From Isoetes taiwanensis (Eukaryota > Streptophyta > Lycopodiopsida > Isoetales > Isoetaceae), in NCBI GenBank assembly GCA_021234155.1, contig JAJEKV010000034.1, positions 14,618,671 to 14,682,670 of the forward strand: DNA of 64,000 bases, read 5' to 3'. Made by a program: the position numbers and the translations under genes. The notes below the pieces were generated by a model. It was not told the origin of the DNA, made no database searches, and saw nothing but the letters and a program-made list of their open reading frames with translations. This document shows, in pieces, positions 11,197-23,860 of this stretch (the stretch's first letter is position 1; every line of letters starts with the position of its first letter).

Positions 11197-12472
11197 TCAG
11201 CAGGAGCTATTACCTGATAAGTTTGATCTTCTTTTTGAATTTCCTTCTCTTGGTAATCGATTTTGAGTTTGCATCCTTCTTGTTTTCAGCCATAGCTCTA
11301 GTTTGCACCGCCATGATCGCTTTCCTCGAATGCTTCTTCTTCCAAGAATCTTTACGGATGCACTAGTCTCAAACTTTTTGCCTTGTTCTTGTTTCTCCAA
11401 ATACTCCTTCACCAAGCATCTATCCTCATAATGGCCAATCTCCTTGCGTAACTTGCACAATTGGGCAAACCTTTCCATAATGACCTTTTTTCCCACACTT
11501 CAAGCAAGCCCTGTAATAACAAATGTCACTAGGGTGAGTATTCTTGGTACAATGAATGCAGGGTGGATAAGTTTTTATGTTATTTTTCATCTCCATGAGT
11601 TGTTTAGTCAACTCTGCTATAGTTTCAGTCATCTTGGCCATCTCAGCTTTTGATTCATTGGATTGAGCTTCTTCCTCAACCTTGGCTTTTCTCTTTTCCT
11701 TCACAACATACACAGGCTCTTGTTCATAATCAGGATAGAAAGGATCTGAAACATGTGGGTGGCAAGTGTCAGGTAGGAAAGACAATTCTGCAGATATAGA
11801 AGTAGCCTTGGCAAAGGCTTTATGTATAGAATCAAAACCTTCTTGGTTTTGGATCCTAAGCATTTTCTTGTGAATTCTTGGCCTAGGAGCTAGACCTTTG
11901 ATAAAAGCAGCTACAAAGAAGAGAGATGGAGTAGGGATATGACTCTTTTGGCATTTTCTAAGGTAGGCACTGAATCTTTCAACATATTGGTTGATGCTCT
12001 CTCCACTTCGAATGCAGAAAGTTTGAAGCTCATTGGCTAGCTCTTGTGGTGCTGACAGCTTTCCAAACCTGCTCAAGAACTGTTCTACAAGACTCTCATA
12101 AGTATTAGTACCCATAACAGTAGTAACATGTTCACACCACGCTTCAGGTTCACTAGATTTCATACACTTCACAAATTCAGAGAACTTACAACCTTTTTTA
12201 TTACCATAATCTTTGTAGTAGTCTTCAAATGTCTTCAAGAATTGATTGGCATTCATGCTGGGCTCAAAAATAGGAGGAGTAATTGGTAGGTTCAGTTCAA
12301 AAATAGGAGGCAGAGTCAAATTAGGAGGCACATTGCTTGAACTAGGCATTCCAATGGGATCAGTAGGTTCTGGAGCTTCAGTCTGCTCACTTCTCCTACT
12401 TGGAGGGATGTTTTTTCCTACTTCCAGGTGAGTTCTTGATTTCCAGGAGGGATATCTCGGTAGGACCTCCAA
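11197..12472 (-). pseudogene. gag with CCHC zinc knuckle
   Basis: The main frame runs from 12472 to 11426; the first ATG is at 12349. It begins with a Pro-rich leader, followed by the retrotransposon gag capsid region (QFLSRFGKLSAPQ, SINQYVERFSAYLRKC), a coiled coil, and a CCHC knuckle CLKCGKKGHYGKVC (C-x2-C-x4-H-x4-C) near 11490. Coding then continues in another frame to about 11197, so gag and pol are separated by an indel or a programmed shift. Gag forms the particle that packages the element RNA. Confidence 0.85.
12454..12471 (-). other. Putative primer-binding site
   Basis: Three bases inside the 5' LTR the minus strand reads TGGAGGTCCTACCGAGAT. It starts with TGG, as expected for pairing with a tRNA CCA end, and CCGAGAT looks like a T-arm. 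I cannot say which tRNA. Confidence 0.6.
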
Positions 12473-12474
12473 AA

Positions 12475-14946
12475 TGTTGGAGATTATCCTGGGTGGTCTC
12501 CAACTGGGCCTTACAAAGGTGTTTTGATGGTCAGGACCTCCAGATCACTTGAGGTGATCAATCTGTACTGTAAAACATTTCTGACTTTGCAAGGAAATAC
12601 CAAATCCACTAGAGTCCCTAAAGCAAAAGAAACTAGCAGCACTCAAACATTCACCAAACCATGCATCTATTTCAAAAGCACTTGAAATCTTTACCAAAGT
12701 ATGCTAGCCAACTCCAAGAAACTGTTGTGAAAAGTCTACAAGCAAAGCGTTTACATATTTTTTACAAATCAACTTCCTGACTGGGTCAATTTTTGGTCAA
12801 TAGCCTGGACAGTGAGCTCGATTTTGCCAAATGCTAAACAATGATCTTCTGTGGTAGAAACAAATTCCCACACCTAGGTATACTCCTGTAGGTCACGTGC
12901 ATATGCTCACTTGGTTCAAACAAAGCCTAAATTCTTGCTGTAACATGCATTGCCCGAGTTTCAATAGCAATGCCTGTAACAGTCCTTGCACTCTAATTGT
13001 CAATTCCCTTTCTTTTTTGTTTTCTCGCTCTCAATATTCACTCTCGATGCCTCCGATGGTTGCTTGGATACTAGAGATGCTAATAGATGATTTAAAGAAA
13101 AGATCTATTTTAGTCTTTCTCAAAGGACATATGTTCTCAAGTAGACGTTTCTTTTTTTTTTTTCTTTTTCTAACAATGACTTACACAAGCACTAGTTGTA
13201 TTCTGCTCAATTCCTTTATGCTCAAGTGTAAATGACAATGCATAGCAAAATGAGTTCAATCATACTTTCACACACTCTTTTCCCAAATTCCGATTTTCAT
13301 TAAGTCAAAACAGCAAATTCACAACACAGGGTATTCAAGAATGTCCGACTGGATCATCCAAGAACAACTCAATCAAAATAAACTTCTAGTTTAAAAAGAT
13401 TCAAGGATATTTCATCACATATGCCTCAGATTTTGATTTTCGAAGCAGGAGGATCTTCTGCAAGCTCTGTAGACGTCACGACTTCACGTTCCTGGTCTTC
13501 AAATCCGCTTATGGCCCTCGAAAAAATTTCAGTAGAACAAACCCCTTTTTAAAATCCCTTGTTTCCGGCCGGATCTTGGCAAATTCGCAATTAAGGCTAC
13601 GGTTTTGGCTTAATTCAACTGTTCTTTAGGTGGAGTAGGACAAAATCGACCAACAGAGGCAATGATTACTTCGTTTGGCTCAACAGAATGGAGATTTCTT
13701 GGCAAATTCAAATTTTAGGGTTCAGTCCGATATATCCCACAGGCCTGAATGAAAAAATATGTCCAGGTATAAATACAGATCCATTTTCTATTTCCTTGAT
13801 TACGTGGTCTCCTCCCACGCCAAGCTCGGCTCGTGTTTCGACTTGGCATGCCAGGGAGGACGCCACTTGGCAGAGGATGAGGGGGTAGATAGATGGGGGG
13901 GTAGATGTAGGTAGGTTTTGCCAATTTTTTCAATGAGGCACGTTTCCCAATGTCTTCAATATCTAGGTCAAAACAAGGTCTTTTTTGGATTTTCAAAGGT
14001 CAAAAGGACATATTTTTTTGTGCTTTATGACATGAAGACTTCATCTTGATGAATAGAGCACACTGTTTTTTCTTTTTGGGTATAGTGGGGCTTGAGGTGG
14101 GATGGTAATAGGTAAAAAAAATGGCAATAGGTGAAGATGTAGTAGAAAGGTGAAAATAGGTCAACTAGGGTAAACAAGGCTAGTAGGTTCACTTCCCAAG
14201 GTAATTTGATCATTAGGTTGACCAATTTTTGAGTTTGGTCAAAACTTGCCTAGTCATCATTTGATGATGAGGAGTGGTGTGATGATGTGGAAATTTGGTG
14301 CTTAGGTGGCAACATGATGAATGAGACATGAAAGAGGTAAATGATGAGTGGACCAAAGTAGCTTTGGAGGTGATGACATGTGTATCTAGTCATCATGCCA
14401 TGTCACTTGGAGATGGTGACTGGGCATTTTTGTGTTTTTTGTGTTTTTTGTGCTTAGCACATATGTTTTTTTACTTTAGCTACTTGGTATGGAGTGTGTG
14501 ATAATGGAATGGCAAAGCATGAGATGAAAATGATGATATAGAGTTTGATGCTAGGCAACTTTTAGGTTTGACAACCTCCTTGGAAAATGTGCCCTAGGTA
14601 TTAGGTAATGGTAGGTCAACTATGAAACACATGGTTATATATGAAATACATGATGGTATAGGATGTGAAAAGGCAATGAAGGTGAAAAAATAGGATAAGG
14701 ATGGTGGTATGATGGAGCAAAAGGGCAAATAGAGAATCATCACAACATGAGAAAGATAAATACCATATCATAGCTTGCCATCTTCACAGGGGTCTTCCAA
14801 ACCTCATAAGTGCCTTCAGAGCTAGAGAATGTATTCAATCCTTGGAGTTTGAGTTGTGAACTTGTGTCTTGACTTAAAGTCATCCTTTGGGTTCTTCATC
14901 AGCATCTTTGGTCTTCAAGTAGGTTGCCTGCTATAGCCAGGCAACA
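12475..14946 (-). repeat. 5' LTR
   Basis: This 2472-bp partner of 3814-6421 has TG..CA ends. As the upstream LTR for a minus-strand element it should hold the promoter, but I see no clear TATA box at a supported position. Confidence 0.95.
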
Positions 14947-16089
14947 GATGCTGACCAACTGATCATTTCTCTTGGTCAGCTCCCTCAGCCTGGTGACATT
15001 CTGTAAGTGCTGCTGGGCTTTTGCAAGGAGGGACTCGTTGTTGGCAATCTCAGCAGTTAGTGCAGCCACCTTTTCTACATAGGTTTGATCTATTGGCCCA
15101 CCCCCCATTTCAAGTAGGGACTTTAGCATATATTCTGCCATATCTTTCTCCCTCTCCAAAGAATGAATCTCAGCAGAAACACCTGCATTAGGATCTGGCA
15201 GTGCTTGAAGACGTGCAATATTATCCTTTATGGTCTTCAACTTCCCCTCTGCAGCCGAGAAGAAGGTGCCCTTTGCCTGAGATTGTGCAGCCTGTTCCTT
15301 CTTTGACACTAGGTCACTCTGCTACATTTTTAGGGCTTCCTGCATATCTTGGATCATGCTTTCCAGATGGGAAATATTTTCCCCATAAGCTGAGAATGCT
15401 GCTGGACACATTGCAGTACTCCTGAATGACAACCTCCCTTCTAATTTTACAGCAGTGCCTACTGAGGCTGGCCTTTCTGCTATGCTTTTAGGTGCTATTG
15501 TCTGCTGTGATTTGCTGGGCTCTGCTGTGCTCACAGGGCCGCTGGTGCTGGGTTCACTGTTGACCTTGCTTGAATAGGCTCTGCTTTTTGCTGCCACTGC
15601 TGCCCAATTAACCTTGAAATTTTCTGGATCCTGCTTGGCCCTCTGGCAGTTGTTGAATGCAAATAAAAAGGAAACCGTCTTCCTTACTTCTCTATTCTTC
15701 AACCCTTCTGGGTATATCTTGCTCAACAGTTCAATTAGAGCTTCTTCATGCTCTGGCCTTACTTTGTCGATGGATGTCTTGTTGGGAATGACACCATTGA
15801 TGTCCCAAACCTCATTATACTCTGCTGCAGATATCACATCCGTTCGAAATTGAGAGGGATGTACACCCTCGTTTGATAGACCCGCATAAGCATGGAAGTC
15901 CTCCTCAGTTCGACAATCAGCCAGGTCCGGTCTTAGGGGCACGTTCCTTCTGGGTTGAAAGAAAGCAAGAAAAACAAATTAACAGGGCATCGTAAGCCAT
16001 CAAAATTGGCAGTGCATTTTGCTTACCGTGCGCATGGCATCCATTGGAATTACTGGCTGAGCTAGCGGATTAACAACCTTCTTCACCAT
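14947..16089 (-). pseudogene. RING-like gene of CACTA composite C1, 5' half
   Basis: This is the N-terminal part of the gene continued at 2950-3813. A likely first ATG at 16089 gives MVKKVVNPLAQPVIPMDAM. GT at 16026 and AG at 15950 would remove 77 nt, but the phase does not join, so the start is uncertain. The main frame (15949 down) has a conserved-looking domain (TEEDFHAYAGLSNEG, VWDINGVIPNKTS, VRKTVSFLFAFNN) that I do not recognise. It is followed by a Ser/Pro linker and a coiled coil of about 130 residues (LQALPDPNAG to LRELTKRND). An in-frame TAG lies at 15322-15324 and the LTR element cuts the gene at 14946. It follows the TNP2 stop by only 290 bp in the same direction, which suggests a second gene of the same transposon. 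Confidence 0.6.
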
Positions 16090-16378
16090 AGTGCGTTTGA
16101 GTTTTGGAATACTAGAGTGAACGCGGAAATTCTCGAGCTTCTTCTCCGCGGGCTATTTGGCCGGAGTAGCAAAAGGTGGGGAGCACGGTTGCAAATTACA
16201 AATTCAAAATTCGCTACCCTTCGGGTCACAGTCATTAGTTACGGTGGGCGGTAAGAAGGTTATGATTGAAACGGGTACGCCCTATGTGAAGTGACGGGCA
16301 TAGCATAGGTTACACTTCAATTGGTGAAGGGTGGAAAAAATAGTATGAAGGGTGTTGGTGCTGGGTGCTGAACCGCGT

Positions 16379-17657
16379 TTATTTGATACCCACCAGCATA
16401 CTTTCACCCTTCTCTTCCATTTCTACCTTCGCATTCTCATAACGAGCAATCCATTTTTCCATTGGTTCTGAATTGTAAAGAAGAAATTGATTAACCTTAT
16501 TGATAATATCAGGCGGAAATGACTTTTACATACCATTGCCTTCTGCCACTACCCCCACAATCTTCTCGTCCCTTTCATCACTCCATAAGCGAGGTGCATC
16601 TGAATGTATGGCGAAAATATATTCTGTCATATAGAAGAGTGACTCTTTCACAAGCCACCCCTCTGCCATACTACCTTCAAGACATGCTCTTTGACACACC
16701 ATATCCTTCAATATCTTCATAAACCTTTCCAAGAAAAACATCCATCTCGCATGTACAGTCCCCACGAGCTCCACTTCCTCAATAAGATGTATCAAAAGAT
16801 GGACTTGACTATCAAGAAAGCTCGCGTAGAAAACTCCTTCTCCAACAAGCAATATGCCTCTGCCATTTTCATTTTCATCTCTTCAATTTCGTCTTTCGGG
16901 ATAATTTTTTTATACATCCTTCTATGCGGTCAAAAAAATAAAATAAAATTAGCCACAAATAAAATATAGGGGAACAACCTTATGGTCTTTGATAGGGCGC
17001 TTATTGCCTCCAAGGGTCCCTTCTCTAAAACTCCCCTAAAGGACAGGGGCATGATGAATTGCATGATCCAAACACCAAATATAAGTATGGATTACAATTA
17101 ATAATTGTGCATATATGGACATCGATTGTTTACATGCAAGAACTTATGCATGTCATGGGACTTCAAACCAGTTAGCTACCCAATAATCGTGAATGAGGTT
17201 CGCAATGATTGCATATAACCAGCTAGTATTCTAAAGACCCTCAAATTAGCATAAATAGCTCGATGGTCAGCCCTAGCAGTAACCCATTTTGTTGGAGGAG
17301 CTGGTTGCCCTTCACCTCGGATCCATGCCTCTTTCTTTATATTACTTACTTTAAGGTCCATCCTGGCATTTGTGTTGTCTTTTTGACCAAATACATGCTT
17401 CCATAAAGAGTTTCTCACATTCTTAAAGATGTGCATCGGGTCTAAAAAGTCTTGAATCAATAGATCAGTCCAATAGGTAGCCTATAAAAAATAGACTTCC
17501 TTTTCATATTGGCAGTAAAGACTTCCTCATCCACGTCTTCCTCGCTACCACTGTATAATTGCTCATCTTCATTGTCTAGCTCGGCTACAATGACATCCTC
17601 AGCTGCAGGTGCCCCCTTGATGTCGGATTCCCCAATCCGCATGCATTCGGCCTTCAA
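16379..17657 (-). pseudogene. TNP2-type CACTA transposase, C-terminal third (C1)
   Basis: This is the continuation of the C1 transposase beyond LINE-A. At 17657-17460 the frame is acidic (LDNEDEQLYSGSEEDVDEE) and ends KRKSIFYRLP, matching MKRLSIFYRLEYW in the C3 copy. After a shift, 17460-17176 gives FLDPMHIFKNVRNSLWKH, a TNP2 hallmark. A small exon near 17075-16985 (IMPLSFRGVLEKG) and then the DUF4218 region (ARWMFFLERFMKILKDM) at 16852-16526 follow. A GT-AG intron leads to a last exon (EPMEKWIARYENAK) with a stop at 16379-16381. Frameshifts at about 17460 and 16850 make it a pseudogene. TNP2 catalyses cut-and-paste transposition at CACTA ends. Confidence 0.85.
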
Positions 17658-18141
17658 AAGGCAAGGATGAGGTCAACTAGATGCTGTTGCAATGGGAAAA
17701 ACCGTGGAAGTATGAGAATAGGAAAATTGAACGAAAAGAATAGGGAAATAAAATATGAAGAATAGAGGGTGTGGGAAAAAAGTGGACGAAAATTTGATAA
17801 CGAAAATTTGAGAAGAGAAATGTAGAAAATAGAAAAGGTAGAAAATGGAAAAATGGAAAAGATGTGGAAGATAAAAAAAGGTGCACCACTTTATTCAAGA
17901 AAATAAGATAATACAGTGCTTCAAGACATCTTGCATGGGGGAAGAGGTCTCTGACACCATCTTCCCAGGGCTGCCACTACGCTTGCTCCATACGAGATTC
18001 TAGAGCCCAAGAGGAGGAGAACAAGTCCCCTCAAGATATTTATAATTTTTTGAACAAATCTTGGCCATTCATGTGTCATCATCTTGGCACCCTTTTTTAC
18101 ACCTCATCGATCCCTTTTTTTTTTCTTCTTCTTTCTCTCTG

Positions 18142-18897
18142 AAGGCGGCAGAATTTTGATCGGTCATATCTCTCACATCCGGTGTCAGATTTTCATGTGC
18201 ATGGGCTTGTTGGAAAGCTGGTTCAGAGATCTTTCCAACGATGTATAGTACTTGCATGCTTGGCTTTGTTTCTGTGCTCAAATTGGCACTTTTCCGGGCT
18301 GTGTGCTAGGGTTTCTGTGGCAACCGGTAGACACTTTGACGGACTGTATCTCTCACATCCAGTGTCAAATTTTCATGTGCTTGGGCTTGTTGGAAAGATG
18401 GTTCAGAGAGCTTTCCAATGATGTATGATACTTGCATGCTTGTCTTTGTTTCTGTGCTCAAATCTGCTGTTTTCCGGGCTGTGTGCTAGGGTTTTTGTGG
18501 CAGCCCTTCTTCTTCCTTCTTTGAGAAGTATAGCCCTCGCCTGATGCCGTTGTTGGCCTTGGCCACGCGGTGTTGAAAGGTGTGTATTGTACTCTTATTG
18601 AAGGTTACGAGAATGTTTTACTAATTCATACCCTAGTTCCTGATGGTGTTGTTGATGAAAGTCTGACACCAATATAGGGATTGGCATATGTTTTAGTAAG
18701 TATTCGATTGGTCTCCTCTTGTGGCAGAATTTTGATCGGTCATATCTCTCGCATCCAGTGTCAGATTTTCATGTGCTTGGGCTTGTTGGAAAGCTGGTTC
18801 AGAGAGCTTTCCAAGGTGTATGATACCTGTATGCTTGTCTTTGTTTCAATGCTCAAATCTGCACTTTTCCGGGCTGTGTGCTAGGGTTTTTGTGGCA
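18142..18897 (+). repeat. About 180-bp repeats at the 5' side of LINE-A, three copies
   Basis: Copies start near 18142, 18318 and 18721; the first two are adjacent and the third follows a 220-bp spacer. Each carries TCATATCTCTC(A/G)CATCC and an imperfect inverted repeat TTGGAAAGCT...AGCTTTCCAA, and ends GGGCTGTGTGCTAGGGTTT. They may be repeated promoter-like monomers, as known for the 5' ends of some LINEs; this is inference. Confidence 0.7.
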
Positions 18898-18899
18898 GC

Positions 18900-20250
18900 C
18901 GGTACACACCAGATATCCAGGAGTCGTCGCCCAAGTCATACCCCAAGTCATGGCCACAGACACGCCCCGTGTGTGGACCCACACTTGGTTGGTGAGCTAC
19001 CTCGCACCACACCAACCCATCCCGGGAAAGCCCAAACACACCAACCACCAGTTGACCCCACGCAGGCAGAGCCCTCTGGGGAAGACCATGAAGCGGGGCC
19101 ACCAAGGAAGAGGCCCCGCGCAGGGAGAGACGCGTCTTCCATGAAGAGGGAGGCCCGAGCCAAGGCCGGGCCGACCCAACAAAGCGGCCACACAGCAATC
19201 CGGCCAAATCGAACCTTGGAGCCGCATCCAGCGAGGGTTGAGGCCAGCAACGCTTTGCGTGCTTCCCGACGAGGTGGAGAACATAACATCTCGGATGTTG
19301 CGCAGCAGCTTGGTAAAACGCATTTAATCACGTAATGGAGGATCGCGGCGCATGCATTGATGATAGCATCCACTTGCTACAATTTTGACAAACAATACCA
19401 GCCAGGAGCTTGCAGATATGAGGGGGGCGGTAGACACCGTGGTTGGCAGCTATATGGAAGCCGGGACGCAGACAGAACCGGTAGAGCAGAGACACCAGAA
19501 CCCCTCGCTCGATCCGTGCCGAGGTTGAGGAGGCTAAGGCCACGCACGAGGAGCACAAGCGCCCCCTCCCGCCGAGGTAAGCGCGAGGCCGCCACCGCGG
19601 AGACAAGGATTCCGTGCCGCCTCGAAGCTAGCCAGGCAGAATCGAAGCCGGAGTAAGGATTTAGCACGAGATCGGAGCTACAGAGCCGGGGCGCCGCTGC
19701 CAAAGAAGGCAAGGGCCTCCATACCGAGGCATTATGAGCAACTCCGCCATTGCATGCGGGAGATGGCAAGACATGACAACGCCCCGCAAGAGCCGAGCCC
19801 GTGACCGGAGAACGTAAACCACAAAGAAAGAACATACCAACCCCCACGAACCCACCAACCTACAAGACGCCAACTCGAACACATGATGCGACACATCAGA
19901 TCACGCCCGGCCGCCATTACCACCCCCGGCGCGGCCACGCCTTATGCCTCACCCACCTCAACCAACACCTGGTGCGGCCCCCGAACTCCGTGAACGTAGA
20001 CGCAGAGCCGCAATGTGGTAGTGCGAGGCCTGACGGAGGAGTCGGGAGAACATCTCACTTCCCACCCGCATTAATGCATCTTGACCGGATGATGTTCCCA
20101 AAGACTGCGGACCATTGGAAAGGCGAAGTCGCCATGGAATTCAAATACCGGACGCCTCGGGTGGTCATCTTCACGCTTGAGAGTGTGCTGTGAGCTGGTG
20201 GCCATCCCGCCGTGGTGGAAGTTGAAGGGGACGGCTCAGACGCTGACCGA
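18900..20250 (+). pseudogene. LINE-A ORF1-like region
   Basis: GC-rich sequence gives broken frames rich in Pro, Arg and His (for example EAGPPRKRPRAGRDASSM near 19095-19150). No zinc knuckle or RRM is recognisable. Its position before the endonuclease suggests the nucleic-acid-binding ORF1 product of a LINE. Antisense frames of similar length are shadows of the GC bias. Confidence 0.4.
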
Positions 20251-20569
20251 GACTTGACCCCAAAGACAGCGAAGAGACCCGGGCGTGAGCTGGTCAAAGT
20301 CGTGGACCGCCGCAGACATGGAGGGGCAGCGGGGCTGGTCCGGGGAAGGATGCGGGAATTCGTACCAAACGTGGGATGCATGCACTCCGCCCCTCGAGTC
20401 CCCTCGAGGGGGGCCCCAGCCGCACAGGCATCCACATCTTCCTCCCCCCGAGGACCACCACTACCACCGACCGAAGTGGCGATGCATGCCACTAAATAGG
20501 GATCGTGCCTCGCGTGGTATCCCGAATTTCCGTGGCTTTCCATGGCGTAAGGGGAACAGCCTCAATTCG

Positions 20570-23500
20570 GCCGCCATGGACATGGACCTTATCTTCCTCA
20601 TGGAAACATGGGAACATGCTTTGGTCACAAAGCTACCGATTTGCCAGATACCGCTACTCCATCTTCAATGAGTGCACCGGAAACGAGGACACCGGAGGAA
20701 TTGCGTGTTACTACCGCATGCCTTTGGCCCATCCGGTCTCCCCGGTAAGGCGCATGTGCACAACAGATAATGCGGGCTACGAAAGTGGAAACGGCGATGG
20801 TAGCCCCTCTTTGTGGCGGCTTGCTACTTCCCACATGCCGAGCAACTTTTACCACACGCGGATGATGTGGATGTGCAGAGCCCTATGTCGATCTATATGA
20901 TGACATACGCCAGCATGCATAATTGGGCAAGGTCATGTTGCTTGGAGACTTCAATGCGCCGCACGTGGGACAGAGAGCAGATCCCAAAATTCGCGACCTC
21001 TAGCCGAGGATGTGTTGCAAATGGACCCCCCAGAGATGGTTTGGCCAAGGGGCCGATGACGACCCGTGACACTGTGATGGCCCAATTACCGCTATTGCCG
21101 GGCGGCTTTGCAATGGGTCGGCACGGTGGGCCGCCCCTCCAGCCGCCTTCACTTGTAGACAGGAGAACCTGTGGGGCTGCACCAAGCGGTGGTGGATTAC
21201 GCTAGCAGACGAGCAATGCCTACACTTGATCACTCGCCTGCCTGCTCGGGACAAAGTGGCCGGGAGGAAGTAGACTCACCATCAGCCCCGTTCTTGCAGA
21301 TAGATTGGCAGCCAACCGAAAGCACCCATTGCCCCAACACCCCATGTACCACGGTTGCGCCCCGACTATGATCATGCGGGCGGTCTATGCGAGGATGCTT
21401 GAGCATGAGCTGCCGGAGTGCCGCGAACTCCCCCACACTTCAACAACAGCCAGACGCCCGGTGAACCAGCTCCTTCGAGGGTAGGGGATGATGCTTTGGG
21501 AGAGGCCGCCTCGACGATCCACTGTGGGCTGCAATCACCTTCGCCGCAATCACCGGGTTCGATGATCTAATGTCGAGTTGAAACAATGGCTCCCGCCAAG
21601 TCTTTGGACCCCACCATTCACCGCAGCAGCCGCCCGTCAATACCGCTCCTTCCTCAAGACCAAGAAAGCTTGGTACCTTTGCGAGCACCAAAGAATGTGA
21701 TGTTTGGTCTTCTAGACCGCCACCCTAGGGCCTTCTCGAGAAAGGTCTTGAGTAAAGCCCGCATGACCCACGTGAAATATTACCCGGGAACAATGGGTGA
21801 GATACTTGCAGCACTGTATGACCCAATGGGAAGCCGGGCACCAGCATTCTCCGCAGATGTGCCTAGCACCGGTCATTACATGAAGGGGATATCATAATGG
21901 GCCCGCAACGCCCGCCGGGAAGGGCCAGATTTGGATGGTATGCGTGCAGAAGCTTCTCAAGTGGGTCGGGCCCCCAATGGTGCCGGGTTCTCACAAAGAC
22001 TCTTCAACGGGGCATTGCAAGAAGGCTTCCCCCCGCGACCGACTACCGGTAGAGTTGTGCCCATATACAAAGCGGGGGACCCCCACGCCCAGCCAACTAT
22101 CGTACCATTATGGTCGGGCTTCGTCTTTGCCAAGTTGCTTGCCGGGATTCTTGATCGGGCGATTGACACTTTGGGCAGAGGATGGATAAGTGCGGGCTCT
22201 CACGCAGGCAGGCTTCCGCCCCCGGCATTCTACTATTGACCATATCTTCACTCTGCGAACACTCATAGAGGATAGCCGGAATCGACACCGAATCCAGACT
22301 TGTTGTTTTGTGGATTTCGCGAAAGGCTTTTGACACGCTGCCTCGGGATAAGTTGTGGGATAGATTGAGACGACTAAGGACCCCCGTCGACTTGCGTAAT
22401 GCTATATACGTACTATACGAGGCTTGCTCCGGCCGCTCTCACACCGTCGGGGAGCCCGTTGTTAGTAGCATTGGGGTGCGCCGTGGCTGCCCTCTATCCC
22501 CGATGCTCTTCGGCTTGTACATTAACCAGCCTAGAAGAATGGCTACCGAGCATGGGGAGGTGCTGGGTTGATGCACCACATAATCCGCAACTCATATATG
22601 CCGATGATGTTGACCTCGCCGCGATATACCCCAGAGGACATGCAACGCCACCTGGATGCTTTGGACACTTTCTGCCAATTCATCGACATGAGAGTTAACT
22701 TGGCCAAGACAAGGGTGCTGCTGGTCCCATCATCCCGGCACCCACGCCTTCCCTCATTCACTTACCAGGGCAGGTAGTGGAGGTGGCTCGATCTTATAAG
22801 TATTTGGGCATTGAGTTTTCTACTACCACACACCGGGATGCATCCATCAAGTTACGGGTCACCGCAGGTCGGAAAGCTCAGATGCAATGCAAAACAACAA
22901 ATCACAAGGCGTAGTCAGATGCATGGGGTCACCGGGCACACTTGTTCGTGGCCTTGGTTGAACCGGGTCCTCCTCTATGGGGCGTAGTGTGGGGCAGTGA
23001 TATCCCTCACCACTTGGAACGATCTAGAGCAGGTACGTAAGGCCTTCTTGGCCCGGCACCGGGAGTGAAATCCACGGTCCCATATCGATCTTGCTCCGGG
23101 AGACATGCTTCCTTCCATTACTGAGAGGGTTGCGCTGGAACGCCACACTATTTACTTCGAAGGTGGTGGCAATGGATGAAGCCCGGCTGCCCAACCTTGC
23201 TTTGGCAAAGTGGCGATGGGCCCGCATGCGACTCAAAGCCCGGGCTGGAAAGACAAGCAAGCCCGGTGGTTCTCGCTATGGAATGTGCAGGCATACGATG
23301 TGGATCGGTGCATACACCGAAGGAAACGCACGCCTTGAAGCAAGATTTGGATGCTTGCTTCATGGCCAAGCTTTGGGATGCAGAGGCCTGTCACATGTCA
23401 AGGTGGCAAATTATCGACGCCGGGTTAATCCCATGCTCACGAGGGGCCCACACCACCACACCGCGGCACCCATCTACCCATGAAAAAAGCGCCAGGGTGA

Positions 23501-23815
23501 TTGCTTCCATTCGCGACAGTGCACACCACCTCCCGCATTGAGGCGAGGGGAGATGGATTCGGGAGCCGCCGTGAGGGGCAGAGTCCGGCCAATGCCGCCA
23601 ACAGAGCACCATTGAGGATGAAAGTCACGCCCTCCGTGCCTGTCTGCTCGGGCTGCACGAGCATATCCGGGCTCGGTGATGCTCGGTTAGTTGTGCCCCA
23701 TCGGGCCTTGCATGAGCTACCGAGCACGGCCCTCAGAGGCTTGTTGGGATCGTTACCTCCGAGGAGGTAATGGATACGCGGACTCGTTATGCCCCCGTCC
23801 GACATTAACCTCACC
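20570..23815 (+). pseudogene. LINE-A endonuclease, reverse transcriptase and C-terminal finger
   Basis: Fragments in changing frames match a LINE ORF2. The APE-type endonuclease shows DLIFLMETWEH near 20585 and LLGDFNAPH-like sequence near 20940. RT shows SIGVRRGCPLSPMLFGLYI near 22470-22530 and IYADDVDLA near 22600, followed by MRVNLAKTRV. The C-terminal part has the HGQALGC region and, at about 23600-23680, a decayed finger whose intact form is CHLCQRGTIEDESHALQAC in LINE-B. This protein nicks the target and copies element RNA at the nick. Frameshifts every 100-200 bases exclude activity. Confidence 0.75.
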
Positions 23816-23860
23816 TGTACTTGTGATTATGTATATAATCAGGCAAGATGTCAAAGATCC

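Larger units (their letters stand above)
3814..14946 (-). mobile_element. Complete Ty3/gypsy LTR retrotransposon (Tat-like), 11.1 kb
   Basis: Two long near-identical LTRs (3814-6421 and 12475-14946) bound a minus-strand gag-pol region. Both LTRs have TG..CA ends when read on either strand. The host duplication GATGC is present at 3809-3813 and 14947-14951, so the two LTRs belong to one insertion event. Order in the element's direction is 5' LTR, primer-binding site, gag with a CCHC knuckle, protease, archaeal-type RNase H, reverse transcriptase, degenerate RNase H, integrase, about 740 bp non-coding, 3' LTR. The LTRs differ at only a few sites, so the insertion is fairly recent, yet pol carries several frameshifts. 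It sits inside the C1 RING-like gene. Confidence 0.95.

Noticed and set aside
18881-19894. Several antisense frames of 70-156 codons over LINE-A
   Set aside because: They are shadows caused by high GC content; LINE domains lie on the plus strand.
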